Source: Bacteroidia bacterium | Lineage (GTDB): Bacteria; Bacteroidota; Bacteroidia; Bacteroidales; Dysgonomonadaceae | Direction of reading: 5' to 3' | NCBI GenBank assembly: GCA_030538215.1 | Contig: JAUNUM010000008.1 | Span: 1-48,725 of the forward strand | Length of the DNA: 48,725 bases | Shown: positions 25,531-33,353 of the stretch, piece after piece | Position numbering within the stretch: the first letter of the stretch is position 1 | Layout: each line of letters starts with the position of its first letter | The notes under the pieces: model-generated | The model's database searches: none | What the model was told of the DNA's origin: nothing | What the model saw: the letters and a program-made list of their open reading frames with translations, nothing else | Translations under genes and position numbers: made by a program

Positions 25531-26484
25531 ATGATTTTTAAACCTTATGATGTTACTTATTCGCCGTTCCGGAGTTTTACTCGCAAAGAGTGGAGTGTGC
25601 TTGAAGACCACCCCGAATTCCCAATCGCCGATATTGATCTAACACAGTTACAAGCGCTTAATGAACCGCTTACGATGAAAGAGGTGGAGGAAATTTACAT
25701 TCCGCTCATCCGGTTGCTGCAAATTCATATCACGCATTATCGGAATTTACATATCGAACGGGAAGAGTTTTTCAAAAACCACAGTCAAAAAATCCCTTAT
25801 ATTATCGGTATTGCCGGAAGCGTGGCAGTTGGCAAAAGCACTACAGCACGTGTTCTACAAAAATTATTGTCTATGCTTCCCGAAAAACCGAAAGTGGAGC
25901 TAATTACTACCGATGGTTTTTTATATCCGAACGCTGAACTCGAAAAACGTGGAATTTTAAACAAAAAAGGGTTTCCCGAAAGTTACGATGCCAAAAATCT
26001 TCTCGCTTTTTTGGCCGGTGCAAAATCGGGAAGGGAAATGCTGGAAGCGCCTGTTTATTCACATTTATATTACGATATTATTCCCGACCAAATTCAACGG
26101 ATAGAAAAGCCCGATATTCTCATTGTGGAAGGCATTAATGTGTTGCAAGTATCACTGGATAAAAAGCCGCGTCGTAGGGTTTTCGTGTCCGATTTTTTCG
26201 ATTTTTCTATTTATGTTGATGCTGCCGAAAAAGATATACGCCAGTGGTATCTCGATCGCTTCAAAACACTCCAGAAAACAGCTTTCTCCAATACTGAATC
26301 CTATTTTCACCAATATGCATCGTATAAAGAAGAAGATTTGATGAAGTTTGCCAACGAAGTCTGGGACGAAATAAACCTAACAAATTTGAAGCAAAATATT
26401 CTCCCTACCCGTTTTCGTGCCGATTTAATTTTAGAAAAAGGTGAACATCATTTTGTCAGAGGAGTAAGAATCAGAAAAATATAA
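25531..26484 (+). CDS. coaA: type I pantothenate kinase
   Basis: A 317-residue CoaA, the usual length. The P-loop GIAGSVAVGKSTTARVLQ lies near residues 93-110, preceded by the family N-terminus (FRSFTRKEW) and followed by VELITTDGFLYPNAELEKRGILNKKGFPESYD, which holds the pantothenate and magnesium contacts. It phosphorylates pantothenate in the first committed step of coenzyme A synthesis in the cytoplasm. Type I enzymes are less common than type III in Bacteroidetes, so its presence is of some taxonomic use. It is monocistronic with its own promoter. Confidence 0.93.
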   Translation: MIFKPYDVTYSPFRSFTRKEWSVLEDHPEFPIADIDLTQLQALNEPLTMKEVEEIYIPLIRLLQIHITHYRNLHIEREEFFKNHSQKIPYIIGIAGSVAVGKSTTARVLQKLLSMLPEKPKVELITTDGFLYPNAELEKRGILNKKGFPESYDAKNLLAFLAGAKSGREMLEAPVYSHLYYDIIPDQIQRIEKPDILIVEGINVLQVSLDKKPRRRVFVSDFFDFSIYVDAAEKDIRQWYLDRFKTLQKTAFSNTESYFHQYASYKEEDLMKFANEVWDEINLTNLKQNILPTRFRADLILEKGEHHFVRGVRIRKI

Positions 26485-26698
26485 AAGCTTGTCTTGATTC
26501 TAACTTTGCCCGTTAATTGACAAAACACTTAATATCGCTACAAGCATTTCACACCTCCTGTCGCTATCTAAAATGTCACAGAGTGGCAAAAACTTTGGTC
26601 GGAGGTATTTCTAAAAAACAAAAAAACGACAACCGAAAAACATCGATTATCGCTTAATCTCTCATCCGTCAAAAGCCGGACACTGTCAGTCAGACGGA

Positions 26699-27094
26699 TT
26701 ATTCTATTTTAGTTCTTATTTTTTCGGCAATTTCTTCAAACTCTTCTTTCGAAAGCTTCACACGCGGATTTGACAAATTCATGTCACCTTCTTTTTGTAT
26801 AGGAACCAAGTGAATATGTGCATGCGGCACTTCCAGCCCAAGCACCATAACTCCTACCCGATTGCACGGGATTACAGCTTTTATTGCGGCAGCAACTTTT
26901 TTGGCAAAAACAGTCATTTCAGCCAATAAGCTGTCGTCAAGATCAAAGATATAATCGATTTCTTGTTTAGGCACAACCAGCGTGTGTCCTTTCGCCATCG
27001 GGTTAATATCCAAAAAGGCAAAAAACTTTTCGCTCTCTGCAATTTTGTACGATGGAATTTCTCCCGCTATGATTCTGCTAAAAATTGTTGCCAT
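26699..27094 (-). CDS. HIT-family nucleotide hydrolase/transferase
   Basis: A 131-residue histidine-triad protein of the bacterial HinT type. The triad HAHIHLVPI holds H91, H93 and H95; H37 (MAKGHTLVVPKQ) is the fourth conserved His. It starts MATIFSRIIAGEIPSYKI, the normal N-terminus. Such enzymes hydrolyse AMP-lysine or aminoacyl-adenylate-type substrates. It lies 70 bp downstream of greA on the same strand, an arrangement seen often in Bacteroidetes, so the two may be co-transcribed. Confidence 0.92.
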   Translation of the reverse strand: MATIFSRIIAGEIPSYKIAESEKFFAFLDINPMAKGHTLVVPKQEIDYIFDLDDSLLAEMTVFAKKVAAAIKAVIPCNRVGVMVLGLEVPHAHIHLVPIQKEGDMNLSNPRVKLSKEEFEEIAEKIRTKIE

Positions 27095-27164
27095 ATTATT
27101 TAAATTTCAACTTACTCTTACCCTCACTTCTACCCTATGCTCTATGCCCTTTGCCCGACGCTCA

Positions 27165-27635
27165 TCAAATTGAAATATCTAAAACTTCAAAACTCAACAT
27201 CCCCGATGGAACCTGAATATCCACTTTATCACCCACTTTTTTGCCAAGCAAACCTTGCGCAATAGGTGTATTTACTGCAATTTTACCGCTTTTCAAATCG
27301 GCTTCGCTCTCCGATACAAGTGTATAAGTCATATCTTTTTTCGTTTTCAGATTTTTGATGGTAACCTTGTTCATGATCTGAATTTCATCGGTACTGATAG
27401 CGCTTTCATCGATAATGCGGGCGGTAGCGATCAAACTTTTTAGTTGTGCAATCTTCCCTTCCAAAATTCCCTGCGCCTCTTTAGCCGCGTCATATTCTGC
27501 ATTTTCCGATAAATCGCCCTTATCTCGCGCCTCAGCAATCTGGCGCGATATTTCCGGTCTTTGTATGGACTCCATATGCACAAGTTCTTCATTTAGTTTT
27601 CGAAGACCTTCTTCTGTCATATAAGTAATTGCCAT
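27165..27635 (-). CDS. greA: transcription elongation factor GreA
   Basis: A 156-residue GreA of the usual length: an N-terminal coiled-coil hairpin (about 1-75) with acidic tip residues (SENAEYDAAKEAQ, the D/E pair that reaches the polymerase active site) and a C-terminal FKBP-like domain ending in PIAQGLLGKKVGDKVDI. It rescues backtracked RNA polymerase by stimulating transcript cleavage. The transcript has a ~100-nt leader with a hairpin close to its 5' end. Confidence 0.95.
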   Translation of the reverse strand: MAITYMTEEGLRKLNEELVHMESIQRPEISRQIAEARDKGDLSENAEYDAAKEAQGILEGKIAQLKSLIATARIIDESAISTDEIQIMNKVTIKNLKTKKDMTYTLVSESEADLKSGKIAVNTPIAQGLLGKKVGDKVDIQVPSGMLSFEVLDISI

Positions 27636-27683
27636 ATTCTAATTCTCCTATTTTTTAATGTTTTACACAGATTACAGAATAAA

Positions 27684-27717
27684 GAAAAAGAATTCCGATC
27701 GCTTTACAGACCGGAAT
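27684..27717 (-). terminator. hairpin with U-rich tail in greA leader (possible attenuator)
   Basis: Read on the minus strand, ATTCCGGTC (27717-27709) pairs with GATCGGAAT (27700-27692), nine pairs including one G-U, around an 8-nt loop; TTCTTTTTCTTT follows directly. The -7 element lies just upstream, so the hairpin would form about 20-50 nt into the greA transcript. It may cause partial early termination. Confidence 0.5.
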
Positions 27718-27746
27718 CCCCTTTATTCAATCTTTTATGTTTTGTA

Positions 27747-27754
27747 CAAAGGTA
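27747..27754 (-). promoter_or_regulatory. -7 element of greA
   Basis: TACCTTTG on the minus strand matches TAnnTTTG. It predicts a transcription start near 27740 and a leader of about 105 nt. No clear -33 was found. Confidence 0.55.
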
Positions 27755-27856
27755 CTATTTTTTGCGAAACTAAAAAACTTTTTATTGAATTTTATACTAA
27801 CTCCTCTTATACATCAAAAAATCTGCTATCGTAATGATTTATTGCTAATTTAGTAT

Positions 27857-27864
27857 TACTTTTG
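27857..27864 (+). promoter_or_regulatory. -7 element of rnpB
   Basis: TACTTTTG matches TAnnTTTG and ends 6 bp before the expected 5' end of RNase P RNA, the right distance for the start of transcription. Confidence 0.65.
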
Positions 27865-27870
27865 CAGTTG

Positions 27871-28251
27871 CAGCAGGCCGGTTTGTCGTCGCAAATTCAA
27901 CTCTGATAGCTATTGGAATTGGATTTTGAGGAGGAAAGTCCGGGCAACACAGAGCGCCATATTTCCTAACGGGAAGCTGTTCGCGAGGGCAGAGTAGCGT
28001 AACAGAAAATAACCGTCCCGTTTATAGGGACAAGGGTGAAAAGGTAAGGTAAGAGCTTACCGGATGCCGTGGCAACACGGTGTGCCGTACGCCTTATGGG
28101 TTGTAAGACCATGTATATCGGCAATTAAGGATTGCTCGTCCAATGCCGAGGGGTAGGTCGCTAAAGAGCGGTGGTAACATCGTTTCGTAGATAAATGACA
28201 AACATTTTCGATTCGTCGAAAACACAGAACCCGGCTTACAGGCCGGCTGCT
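27871..28251 (+). ncRNA. rnpB: RNase P RNA (type A)
   Basis: The catalytic RNA of ribonuclease P, which matures tRNA 5' ends. Conserved blocks are seen in order: GAGGAAAGTCCGGGC (27931-27945), the ACAGAAAATAACCG of P4/J region (near 28000), GGTAAGAGCTTACCGG and GGCAACACGG of the specificity domain, AGATAAATGACAA near 28188, and the 3' ACAGAACCCGGCTTAC. The 5' CAGCAGGCCGG can pair with the 3' CCGGCTGC to close helix P1, which sets the ends to within a few bases. The next gene starts only about 15 nt later. Confidence 0.92.
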
Positions 28252-28266
28252 TTTTATTTTGACTGT

Positions 28267-29814
28267 ATGCTGAAAAAAGGAAAAATAGTTCCAAAGGAGG
28301 AAGAGGAGGATAAACCGGGATTAATCGAAAGAATCAGGCTTAAAATAAAAGAATGGATTCACTTTCTCACTTATGATATTTGGCGATTAAATCCTGAAAA
28401 TTTTTCTAACAAAAAGAATGTTTCTCACAACATTCTTAAAGTCATCATGCTCACCGTTAGGGGTGTGCAGGAACAGAACCTTGGCGCCAGTTCACGGTCA
28501 TTAACCTATCGCACCATCTTATCTTTGGTTCCAATGCTTGCGGTTTTATTTGCTATTGCTCGAGGATTTGGGTTCGAAAATATTCTCGAAAGCCAGATAT
28601 TTGACTTTTTCAACAGCAAAGACAAGGAAATTGTAGCAACTCTATCCGAATCAAAAATGACAACCGATACCATCATTGATGTATCAGAAACGATAAATTC
28701 TAGTCAGGAAATAAATATAGTGAGCACGGTGCAAAAACCGGATTCGTTAAACGCAGATGCTTCAATTACAGAAACCACATCATTCACCATTGAAACACTT
28801 ATTAAACTTGTAAACAACTCATTGAAGCATGCTCAGGGTGGTGTTTTTGCCGGAATTGGAATAATCTTGTTGCTATATACCGTGATTCTGCTATTTTCTG
28901 ATATTGAAAATAGTTTTAACCGGATATGGGGTGTAAAGAAAGAACGATCCATCCAACGAAGGGCGGTTGACTATTTCTCTCTCATTCTGGTTTTACCGAT
29001 TTTTGCGATTCTCAACTACAGTTTAACGGCTCTTATTCAGGCATCTACAGGTCCATTTGATAAATTTAGTTATATTCTTGATCCTGTGGTAACTCAGGTT
29101 CTGAATATTCTTCCGTTTTTGGTGATGATTATTACTTTAACGCTTTTGTATCGGTTTATGCCCAATACGAAAGTGAAATGGCCAAGCGCGTTAATCGGGG
29201 GAATTGTTGGCGGTATTGCTATCCAGCTTTTTCAAATGGTTTACTTGAACGGACAATTATGGATAGCCAAGTACAACGCCATTTACGGTGCTTTTGCGGC
29301 TATACCGCTGTTGCTTTTGTGGGTGCAGATGTCGTGGTTTATAGTACTGATAGGCGCTGAATTATCATTTTCGGCACAAAATGTTCGAAAATTTTCTTTC
29401 GATAGAGAAACTAAAAATATTAGCCGCCGTTTTCGTGATTTCTTTACCATTATGATTACATCGGTAATTGTAAGACGATTTGCAGACGGCGAAACTCCAT
29501 TAACGGCAGACCAGATTTCGATGAAATGCAAAATTCCCATCAAACTGACAAACGATATTATTGACGAACTCCACAAACTACAGATAATTTTACCGACTCC
29601 CGCACCCGAAGATGACCGCGTTATGGCATATCAACCTGCCTTGGATATTAATTTACTGACGGTTAACAACTTGATAAAGCAAATAGATAAAGAAGGTTCA
29701 GAAGATTTTCTGATAGATGTGGAAGGCGATTTTGCACGGCATTGGGATGCTTTGATGGACACGCGAATGAGCATTTACGAATCATCGAAAGATGCAATGC
29801 TGAAGGATTTGTAG
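28267..29814 (+). CDS. YihY/BrkB family inner-membrane protein
   Basis: A 515-residue protein of the YihY/virulence factor BrkB family. The six-span core runs from about residue 60 to 400, with the typical RSLTYRTILSLVPMLAVLFAIARGF, an FSDIENSFNRIWGVKKERS loop and VKWPSALIGGIVGGIAIQLFQ. A ~110-residue cytoplasmic C-terminal region follows, as in Bacteroidetes members. I start at the ATG giving MLKKGKIVPKEEEE; an ATG further upstream would lie inside RNase P RNA. Its function is uncertain: the older label RNase BN is not supported for this family. It may be transcribed together with rnpB. Confidence 0.85.
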   Translation: MLKKGKIVPKEEEEDKPGLIERIRLKIKEWIHFLTYDIWRLNPENFSNKKNVSHNILKVIMLTVRGVQEQNLGASSRSLTYRTILSLVPMLAVLFAIARGFGFENILESQIFDFFNSKDKEIVATLSESKMTTDTIIDVSETINSSQEINIVSTVQKPDSLNADASITETTSFTIETLIKLVNNSLKHAQGGVFAGIGIILLLYTVILLFSDIENSFNRIWGVKKERSIQRRAVDYFSLILVLPIFAILNYSLTALIQASTGPFDKFSYILDPVVTQVLNILPFLVMIITLTLLYRFMPNTKVKWPSALIGGIVGGIAIQLFQMVYLNGQLWIAKYNAIYGAFAAIPLLLLWVQMSWFIVLIGAELSFSAQNVRKFSFDRETKNISRRFRDFFTIMITSVIVRRFADGETPLTADQISMKCKIPIKLTNDIIDELHKLQIILPTPAPEDDRVMAYQPALDINLLTVNNLIKQIDKEGSEDFLIDVEGDFARHWDALMDTRMSIYESSKDAMLKDL

Positions 29815-29847
29815 TTTCTGCGACAATAATCACAAGAACAAAAAACA

Positions 29848-30510
29848 ATGTTAACCGAAAAATTTCAAAATAAATACCGCATACCTCCGGCGCGCGCCGC
29901 GTGGCACGATTATTCGGGAGGCGTTTATTATATTACCATTTGTGTTGCGGAACGCGAATATTATTTCGGGAAAATAACAAATGGCGAAATGCAATTGACA
30001 GAAATAGGAAAATATGCGGATAAATGTGTGATGGAAATTCAAAACCTGCATTCGGATATTATTGTTCCAATGTATGTAGTTATGCCGAATCATATACATT
30101 TAATTGTGATTGTGGAAACGCCGGTTATTGACACGCCCAATGTAGAGACGTCACACCGTGGAGTCTTTACCAGAACACCAAACAATGATGTCAAATTAGA
30201 GACGCCATATTATGACGTTAAATTAGAGACGCCATATTATGACGTCTCTACAGGAACGGAACAAATTCAACAGACACCAATTAGAAAAAATGAAAAAATG
30301 CAATCCATTGCAGATCAATGCGGTCGTTTGTCGCACGTTATATCGCGATTTAAATCGGCGGTTACACGCTACGCAAACCAAAACGGCATATCGTTCAAAT
30401 GGCAAACACGATTTCACGACCGAATTGTACGCGACCAAAATGAATTGAACCGAATAGCGGAATATATTGAAAACAATCCATATAATTGGCTCACAGATGA
30501 GTATTATTAA
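29848..30510 (+). CDS. REP-associated tyrosine transposase (RAYT, Y1 HUH type)
   Basis: A 220-residue protein of the IS200-like Y1 transposase family, RAYT branch. The N-terminal RIPPARAAWHDYSGGVYYITICV is diagnostic; the metal-binding HUH is PNHIHLIVI (H82, H84); a Tyr in SRFKSAVTRYANQN (Y175) is a candidate nucleophile, and FHDRIVRDQNELNRIAEYIENNP is the usual C-terminus. These enzymes nick and join single strands at REP palindromes. The linker between the HUH motif and the catalytic helix (about residues 98-134) is encoded by palindromes of the GTAGAGACG type, which also flank the gene. No other transposon parts are present, as expected for this family. Confidence 0.9.
   Translation: MLTEKFQNKYRIPPARAAWHDYSGGVYYITICVAEREYYFGKITNGEMQLTEIGKYADKCVMEIQNLHSDIIVPMYVVMPNHIHLIVIVETPVIDTPNVETSHRGVFTRTPNNDVKLETPYYDVKLETPYYDVSTGTEQIQQTPIRKNEKMQSIADQCGRLSHVISRFKSAVTRYANQNGISFKWQTRFHDRIVRDQNELNRIAEYIENNPYNWLTDEYY
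30142..30251. repeat. REP-like palindromes and 27-bp in-frame tandem repeat inside transposase gene
   Basis: A diverged palindrome (30142-30170) is followed by two 27-bp units (30187-30213 and 30214-30240), each carrying AATTAGAGACGCCATATTAT, and by a closing GACGTCTCTAC (30241-30251). The 27-bp length keeps the frame and yields the repeated residues DVKLETPYY. The last unit plus closing arm forms the palindrome TAGAGACG...CGTCTCTA. Confidence 0.85.
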
Positions 30511-30591
30511 TTCATTTCTCTTTCAAGAGGTGGGAATTGTGTTCATACTGTCCAATTCAAATTGGGTTAAATTTTTGTGTCTGCCGTAGCT

Positions 30592-30715
30592 GTAGAGACG
30601 TCATACCATGGCGTCTCTAAATTCACATCATCCTCGCAGAGATGTTACACCATGGCGTCTCTGATTTATTCATGTCCGGTATCACCATAGAGACGCCATG
30701 GTATGACGTCTCTAC
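30592..30715. repeat. inverted pair of REP palindromes downstream of transposase
   Basis: The 28 bp at 30592-30619 (GTAGAGACG...CGTCTCTA) recur as an exact inverted copy at 30688-30715. A third, diverged element (30637-30663) lies between them. The arrangement resembles a BIME, in which two REPs face each other beside the RAYT gene. Confidence 0.85.
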
Positions 30716-30721
30716 TATAAT

Positions 30722-31435
30722 TCAGGGTTTCAACAATTCATACGCCGTTGACTTGTGTTTTCTTAGCGATTGGCTGATCGCTTTTGCATTTTCTCCACAA
30801 AAATTATCGAGCAATTTCCAGAATTTCTCGCTGTGATTCAATTCAATTGTGTGAGCCAGCTCGTGAAGAACCACATAATCGATATATTTTTCGGGTAATA
30901 ACAAGAGATACAGCGAAAAATTGATGCTTTTCTTCCGCGAACAACTTCCCCAGCGCGATATGCTTTTGTTTATTTTTACATCCGCAACGTGCAAATTAAG
31001 TTTTTGTGCAAACTCTTGTGTTTTTTTCGGTAATATTTTTTTGGCTTCGTGACGCAGCGCGTGCCGGATCATCTCTTTAACAACGTGTTGAGAATCGGTG
31101 TTATCCAAATCGAAATCCGAGGGAATGAAAACGGTTAAATCCCCGTTTTTCAATCTCATTTTCACGTTTTCCACCAAATGCGTTCTCGATAATCTTGCCG
31201 TAAATGAGAATGTTTCCAGGATGGATTCTTCTGTAATCAGTTGATTTTTTACAAAATTCAGCTTCGATAAACGGGGACGCATTTCGTCCAAAATCGATGC
31301 CAAGCTTTTCAGTTTAAATCCCAAAGGCACTGTCAACTGAATGCACTCCCCTTTTCTTCGGGCAATGATTCTTTTTGCCCGTATGTTGGGTTTTACAATT
31401 ATCTTTCCAAGCTCTTTATCGTCGTATTCGTACAT
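30722..31435 (-). CDS. YgjP-like M48-type metallopeptidase (DUF45)
   Basis: A 237-residue protein of the YgjP/SprT-like metallopeptidase family (DUF45). The zinc motif HELAH is in YVVLHELAHTIELNHSEKFW, with the downstream HSEKFW carrying the third ligand; upstream, KINKSISRWGSCSRKKSINFSLYLLLLP is the family signature. The start is set at the ATG (MYEYDDKEL); a TTG six codons earlier is less likely. Members are cytoplasmic and poorly characterised, and are often linked to restriction or stress genes. The gene ends just beside the REP pair. Confidence 0.85.
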   Translation of the reverse strand: MYEYDDKELGKIIVKPNIRAKRIIARRKGECIQLTVPLGFKLKSLASILDEMRPRLSKLNFVKNQLITEESILETFSFTARLSRTHLVENVKMRLKNGDLTVFIPSDFDLDNTDSQHVVKEMIRHALRHEAKKILPKKTQEFAQKLNLHVADVKINKSISRWGSCSRKKSINFSLYLLLLPEKYIDYVVLHELAHTIELNHSEKFWKLLDNFCGENAKAISQSLRKHKSTAYELLKP

Positions 31436-31506
31436 CCGACAAAGATAATGCAATTATTTTTCACAATTGTTTTACTGTGTAAATCATCAAAATAAAAAAC
31501 ATTGGT

Positions 31507-31514
31507 TATCTTTG
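31507..31514 (+). promoter_or_regulatory. -7 element of the mlaEF operon
   Basis: TATCTTTG matches TAnnTTTG; the mlaE ATG follows 23 bp later. A nearby -33 element was not certain. Confidence 0.6.
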
Positions 31515-31537
31515 CACATCTTATAAATCCCTAATAA

Positions 31538-32287
31538 ATGAGCATTGTAAGTTCCTTGGAGAGCGTTGGTCAGTATGTCGAGCTCATGCGAAGAGTGATG
31601 GCGCCACCCGATCGAATTCGAGAATTTTTTAAAGAATTTTCGAAAGAGGTTTACAAGTTGGGTGTCAACTCTATTTGGCTCGTAATGATTATCTCTTTCT
31701 TTATCGGTGCGGTTATTGTGATGCAGATTGCCATAAACATCGCTTCTCCATTGCTGCCGCGCTTTACGGTGGGAGTAGTTTCTAGAGAAATCATTTTATT
31801 GGAATTTTCTTCTACCATCATGTGTTTGATTTTATCGGGGAAAGTGGGTTCCAACATTGCTTCGGAAATCGGCACCATGCGTGTCACCGAACAAATTGAT
31901 GCGCTGGATATTATGGGCATAAACTCTGCTAATTATCTCATTATGCCCAAGATATCGGCATTTGTATTTTTTATGCCCATATTGGTTGCATTAAGCATGT
32001 TTTTGGGAATGTTTGGTGGATATATAATTTGTCTTTTCACGGGCACTCCACCGGTTTCCACCTATATATACGGTATTCAGTTTTTCTTTCGGGAGAGTTT
32101 TGTTTGGACCTCTATTATAAAATCAATGATTTATGGTTTTATAATTGCTTCGGTTTCAGCATATTTTGGATATCATGCCAAGGGTGGATCTCTTGAAGTG
32201 GGAAAGGCAAGTACCGATTCCGTTGTCATCAATAACGTCTTGATATTAGCTGCTGATTTAGTTTTCACTCAATTGGTTATGGGGTAA
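31538..32287 (+). CDS. mlaE: MlaE-family ABC permease (phospholipid transport)
   Basis: A 249-residue MlaE/YrbE permease of the normal length. The family signature is visible: FFIGAVIVMQIAINI, then SREIILLEFSSTIMCLILSGKVGSNIASEIGTMRVTEQIDALDIMGIN, and later GYHAKGGSLEVGKASTDSVV. With MlaF it forms the inner-membrane complex that moves phospholipids between the inner membrane and an MCE-domain shuttle, keeping the outer membrane asymmetric. The MCE partner (MlaD) is not in this window. Confidence 0.92.
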   Translation: MSIVSSLESVGQYVELMRRVMAPPDRIREFFKEFSKEVYKLGVNSIWLVMIISFFIGAVIVMQIAINIASPLLPRFTVGVVSREIILLEFSSTIMCLILSGKVGSNIASEIGTMRVTEQIDALDIMGINSANYLIMPKISAFVFFMPILVALSMFLGMFGGYIICLFTGTPPVSTYIYGIQFFFRESFVWTSIIKSMIYGFIIASVSAYFGYHAKGGSLEVGKASTDSVVINNVLILAADLVFTQLVMG

Positions 32288-32312
32288 GAATGACGGATGA
32301 CGAGTGTCTTGG

Positions 32313-32342
32313 TGTACAGACACAATGCATCGCGTCTGTACA
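32313..32342. repeat. GTACAGAC palindrome between mlaE and mlaF
   Basis: Arms GTACAGAC (32313) and GTCTGTAC (ending 32340) around a 12-nt centre. The ends differ by one base from the GTAGAGAC family, so it may be a diverged member. It separates the two genes by 85 bp without stopping the operon logic. Confidence 0.6.
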
Positions 32343-32372
32343 GTCTTAAAAATCTTTTAGTCTGAATTGTAT

Positions 32373-33212
32373 ATGATACAGGTAAGAAATTTAATAAAAG
32401 AATTCGAAGGCAGAATTGTTCTCGATGATATTACGACTTCCTTTAAAAAGGGAGCCGTAAATATGATTATCGGGAAAAGCGGTTCGGGCAAAACAGTTTT
32501 TTTGAAATGTCTTATCGGTTTAATACAACCAACTGCCGGAGAAATCAGGTACGACGGTCGCAATATTATCGAGATGAAAGCCAGGGAAATGAAACGCCTG
32601 CGTCGCGATATGGGGATGCTATTTCAGGGTTCGGCTTTGTTCGATTCAAAAACGGTGCTCGAAAATGTGATGTTTCCATTGGATATGTTCTCCCGAATGA
32701 ATGTGCGTGAACGAAGAAAACGCGCCGAATTTTGTCTTGAAAGAGTAAATCTTTCACATGCTACCGATCTTTATCCATCCGAAATATCGGGCGGAATGAT
32801 GAAACGTGCAGCCATTGCCCGAGCCATTGCTCTAAACCCCAAATATCTGTTTTGCGATGAACCAAACTCGGGACTGGATCCGAAAACGGCACAACTCATC
32901 GACGAACTGATTTCGGATATTACGGATGATTTCGGTATAACATCCATCGTTGTATCGCACGATATGAACTCGGTAATGAATATTGGTGATAATATTATTT
33001 TCCTGAACGAAGGCATTTTAGAATGGCAGGGTTCGAAAGACAAAATAATGGACGCCCAAAATGAAAAGTTGAATGAATTTGTTTTCGCTTCAGAACTTTT
33101 CAAAAAAATAAAAGAAGCCGACAGCATTATTACAGAAAATAATGCTTTGGAGGAACAAGAGGACAAGTTAGCTGATAAAATGGAAGAAGAATCGAGATCA
33201 AAAAGAAGGTGA
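32373..33212 (+). CDS. mlaF: MlaF-family ABC ATPase (phospholipid transport)
   Basis: A 279-residue ATPase: Walker A GKSGSGKT, signature ISGGMMKRAAIARAIA, Walker B YLFCDE followed by PNSGLD. The SGGM signature and PNSGLD are characteristic of the MlaF branch. The C-terminal ~45 residues are an acidic, Lys/Glu-rich tail (NALEEQEDKLADKMEEESRSKRR) found in Bacteroidetes members. The ATG (MIQVRNLI) is preferred over a TTG two codons upstream. It powers MlaE. Confidence 0.9.
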   Translation: MIQVRNLIKEFEGRIVLDDITTSFKKGAVNMIIGKSGSGKTVFLKCLIGLIQPTAGEIRYDGRNIIEMKAREMKRLRRDMGMLFQGSALFDSKTVLENVMFPLDMFSRMNVRERRKRAEFCLERVNLSHATDLYPSEISGGMMKRAAIARAIALNPKYLFCDEPNSGLDPKTAQLIDELISDITDDFGITSIVVSHDMNSVMNIGDNIIFLNEGILEWQGSKDKIMDAQNEKLNEFVFASELFKKIKEADSIITENNALEEQEDKLADKMEEESRSKRR

Positions 33213-33311
33213 AATTTTCTTGTTCCATAAATTATCAAACAATTAGTGAAAAAAATTGTTATTCACATAGCAACTTTAAATAGAAATAAAAACCACAATT
33301 AAAGAATACGT

Positions 33312-33336
33312 AGTGGCACAATTGATTGTCGCCACT
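33312..33336. other. stable hairpin in sufC leader region
   Basis: AGTGGCACAAT (33312-33322) pairs with ATTGT-C-GCCACT (33325-33336), eleven pairs with one bulged C and a 2-nt loop. The T-run after it is weak (CTTTC), so it may be a poor terminator for mlaF, a leader element for sufC, or a repeat. It occupies the place where sufB would normally lie. Confidence 0.5.
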
Positions 33337-33353
33337 CTTTCAATATTTTATAT

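Noticed and set aside
26660-26700. Terminator between coaA and the HIT gene (ATCCGTC...GACGGAT)
   Set aside because: The arms are only 7 bp with a long loop and no clean T-run; not strong enough to list as a terminator.
28195-28266. Upstream ATG extending the YihY/BrkB protein by 24 residues
   Set aside because: This stretch is the conserved 3' part of RNase P RNA, so the coding start at 28267 is preferred.
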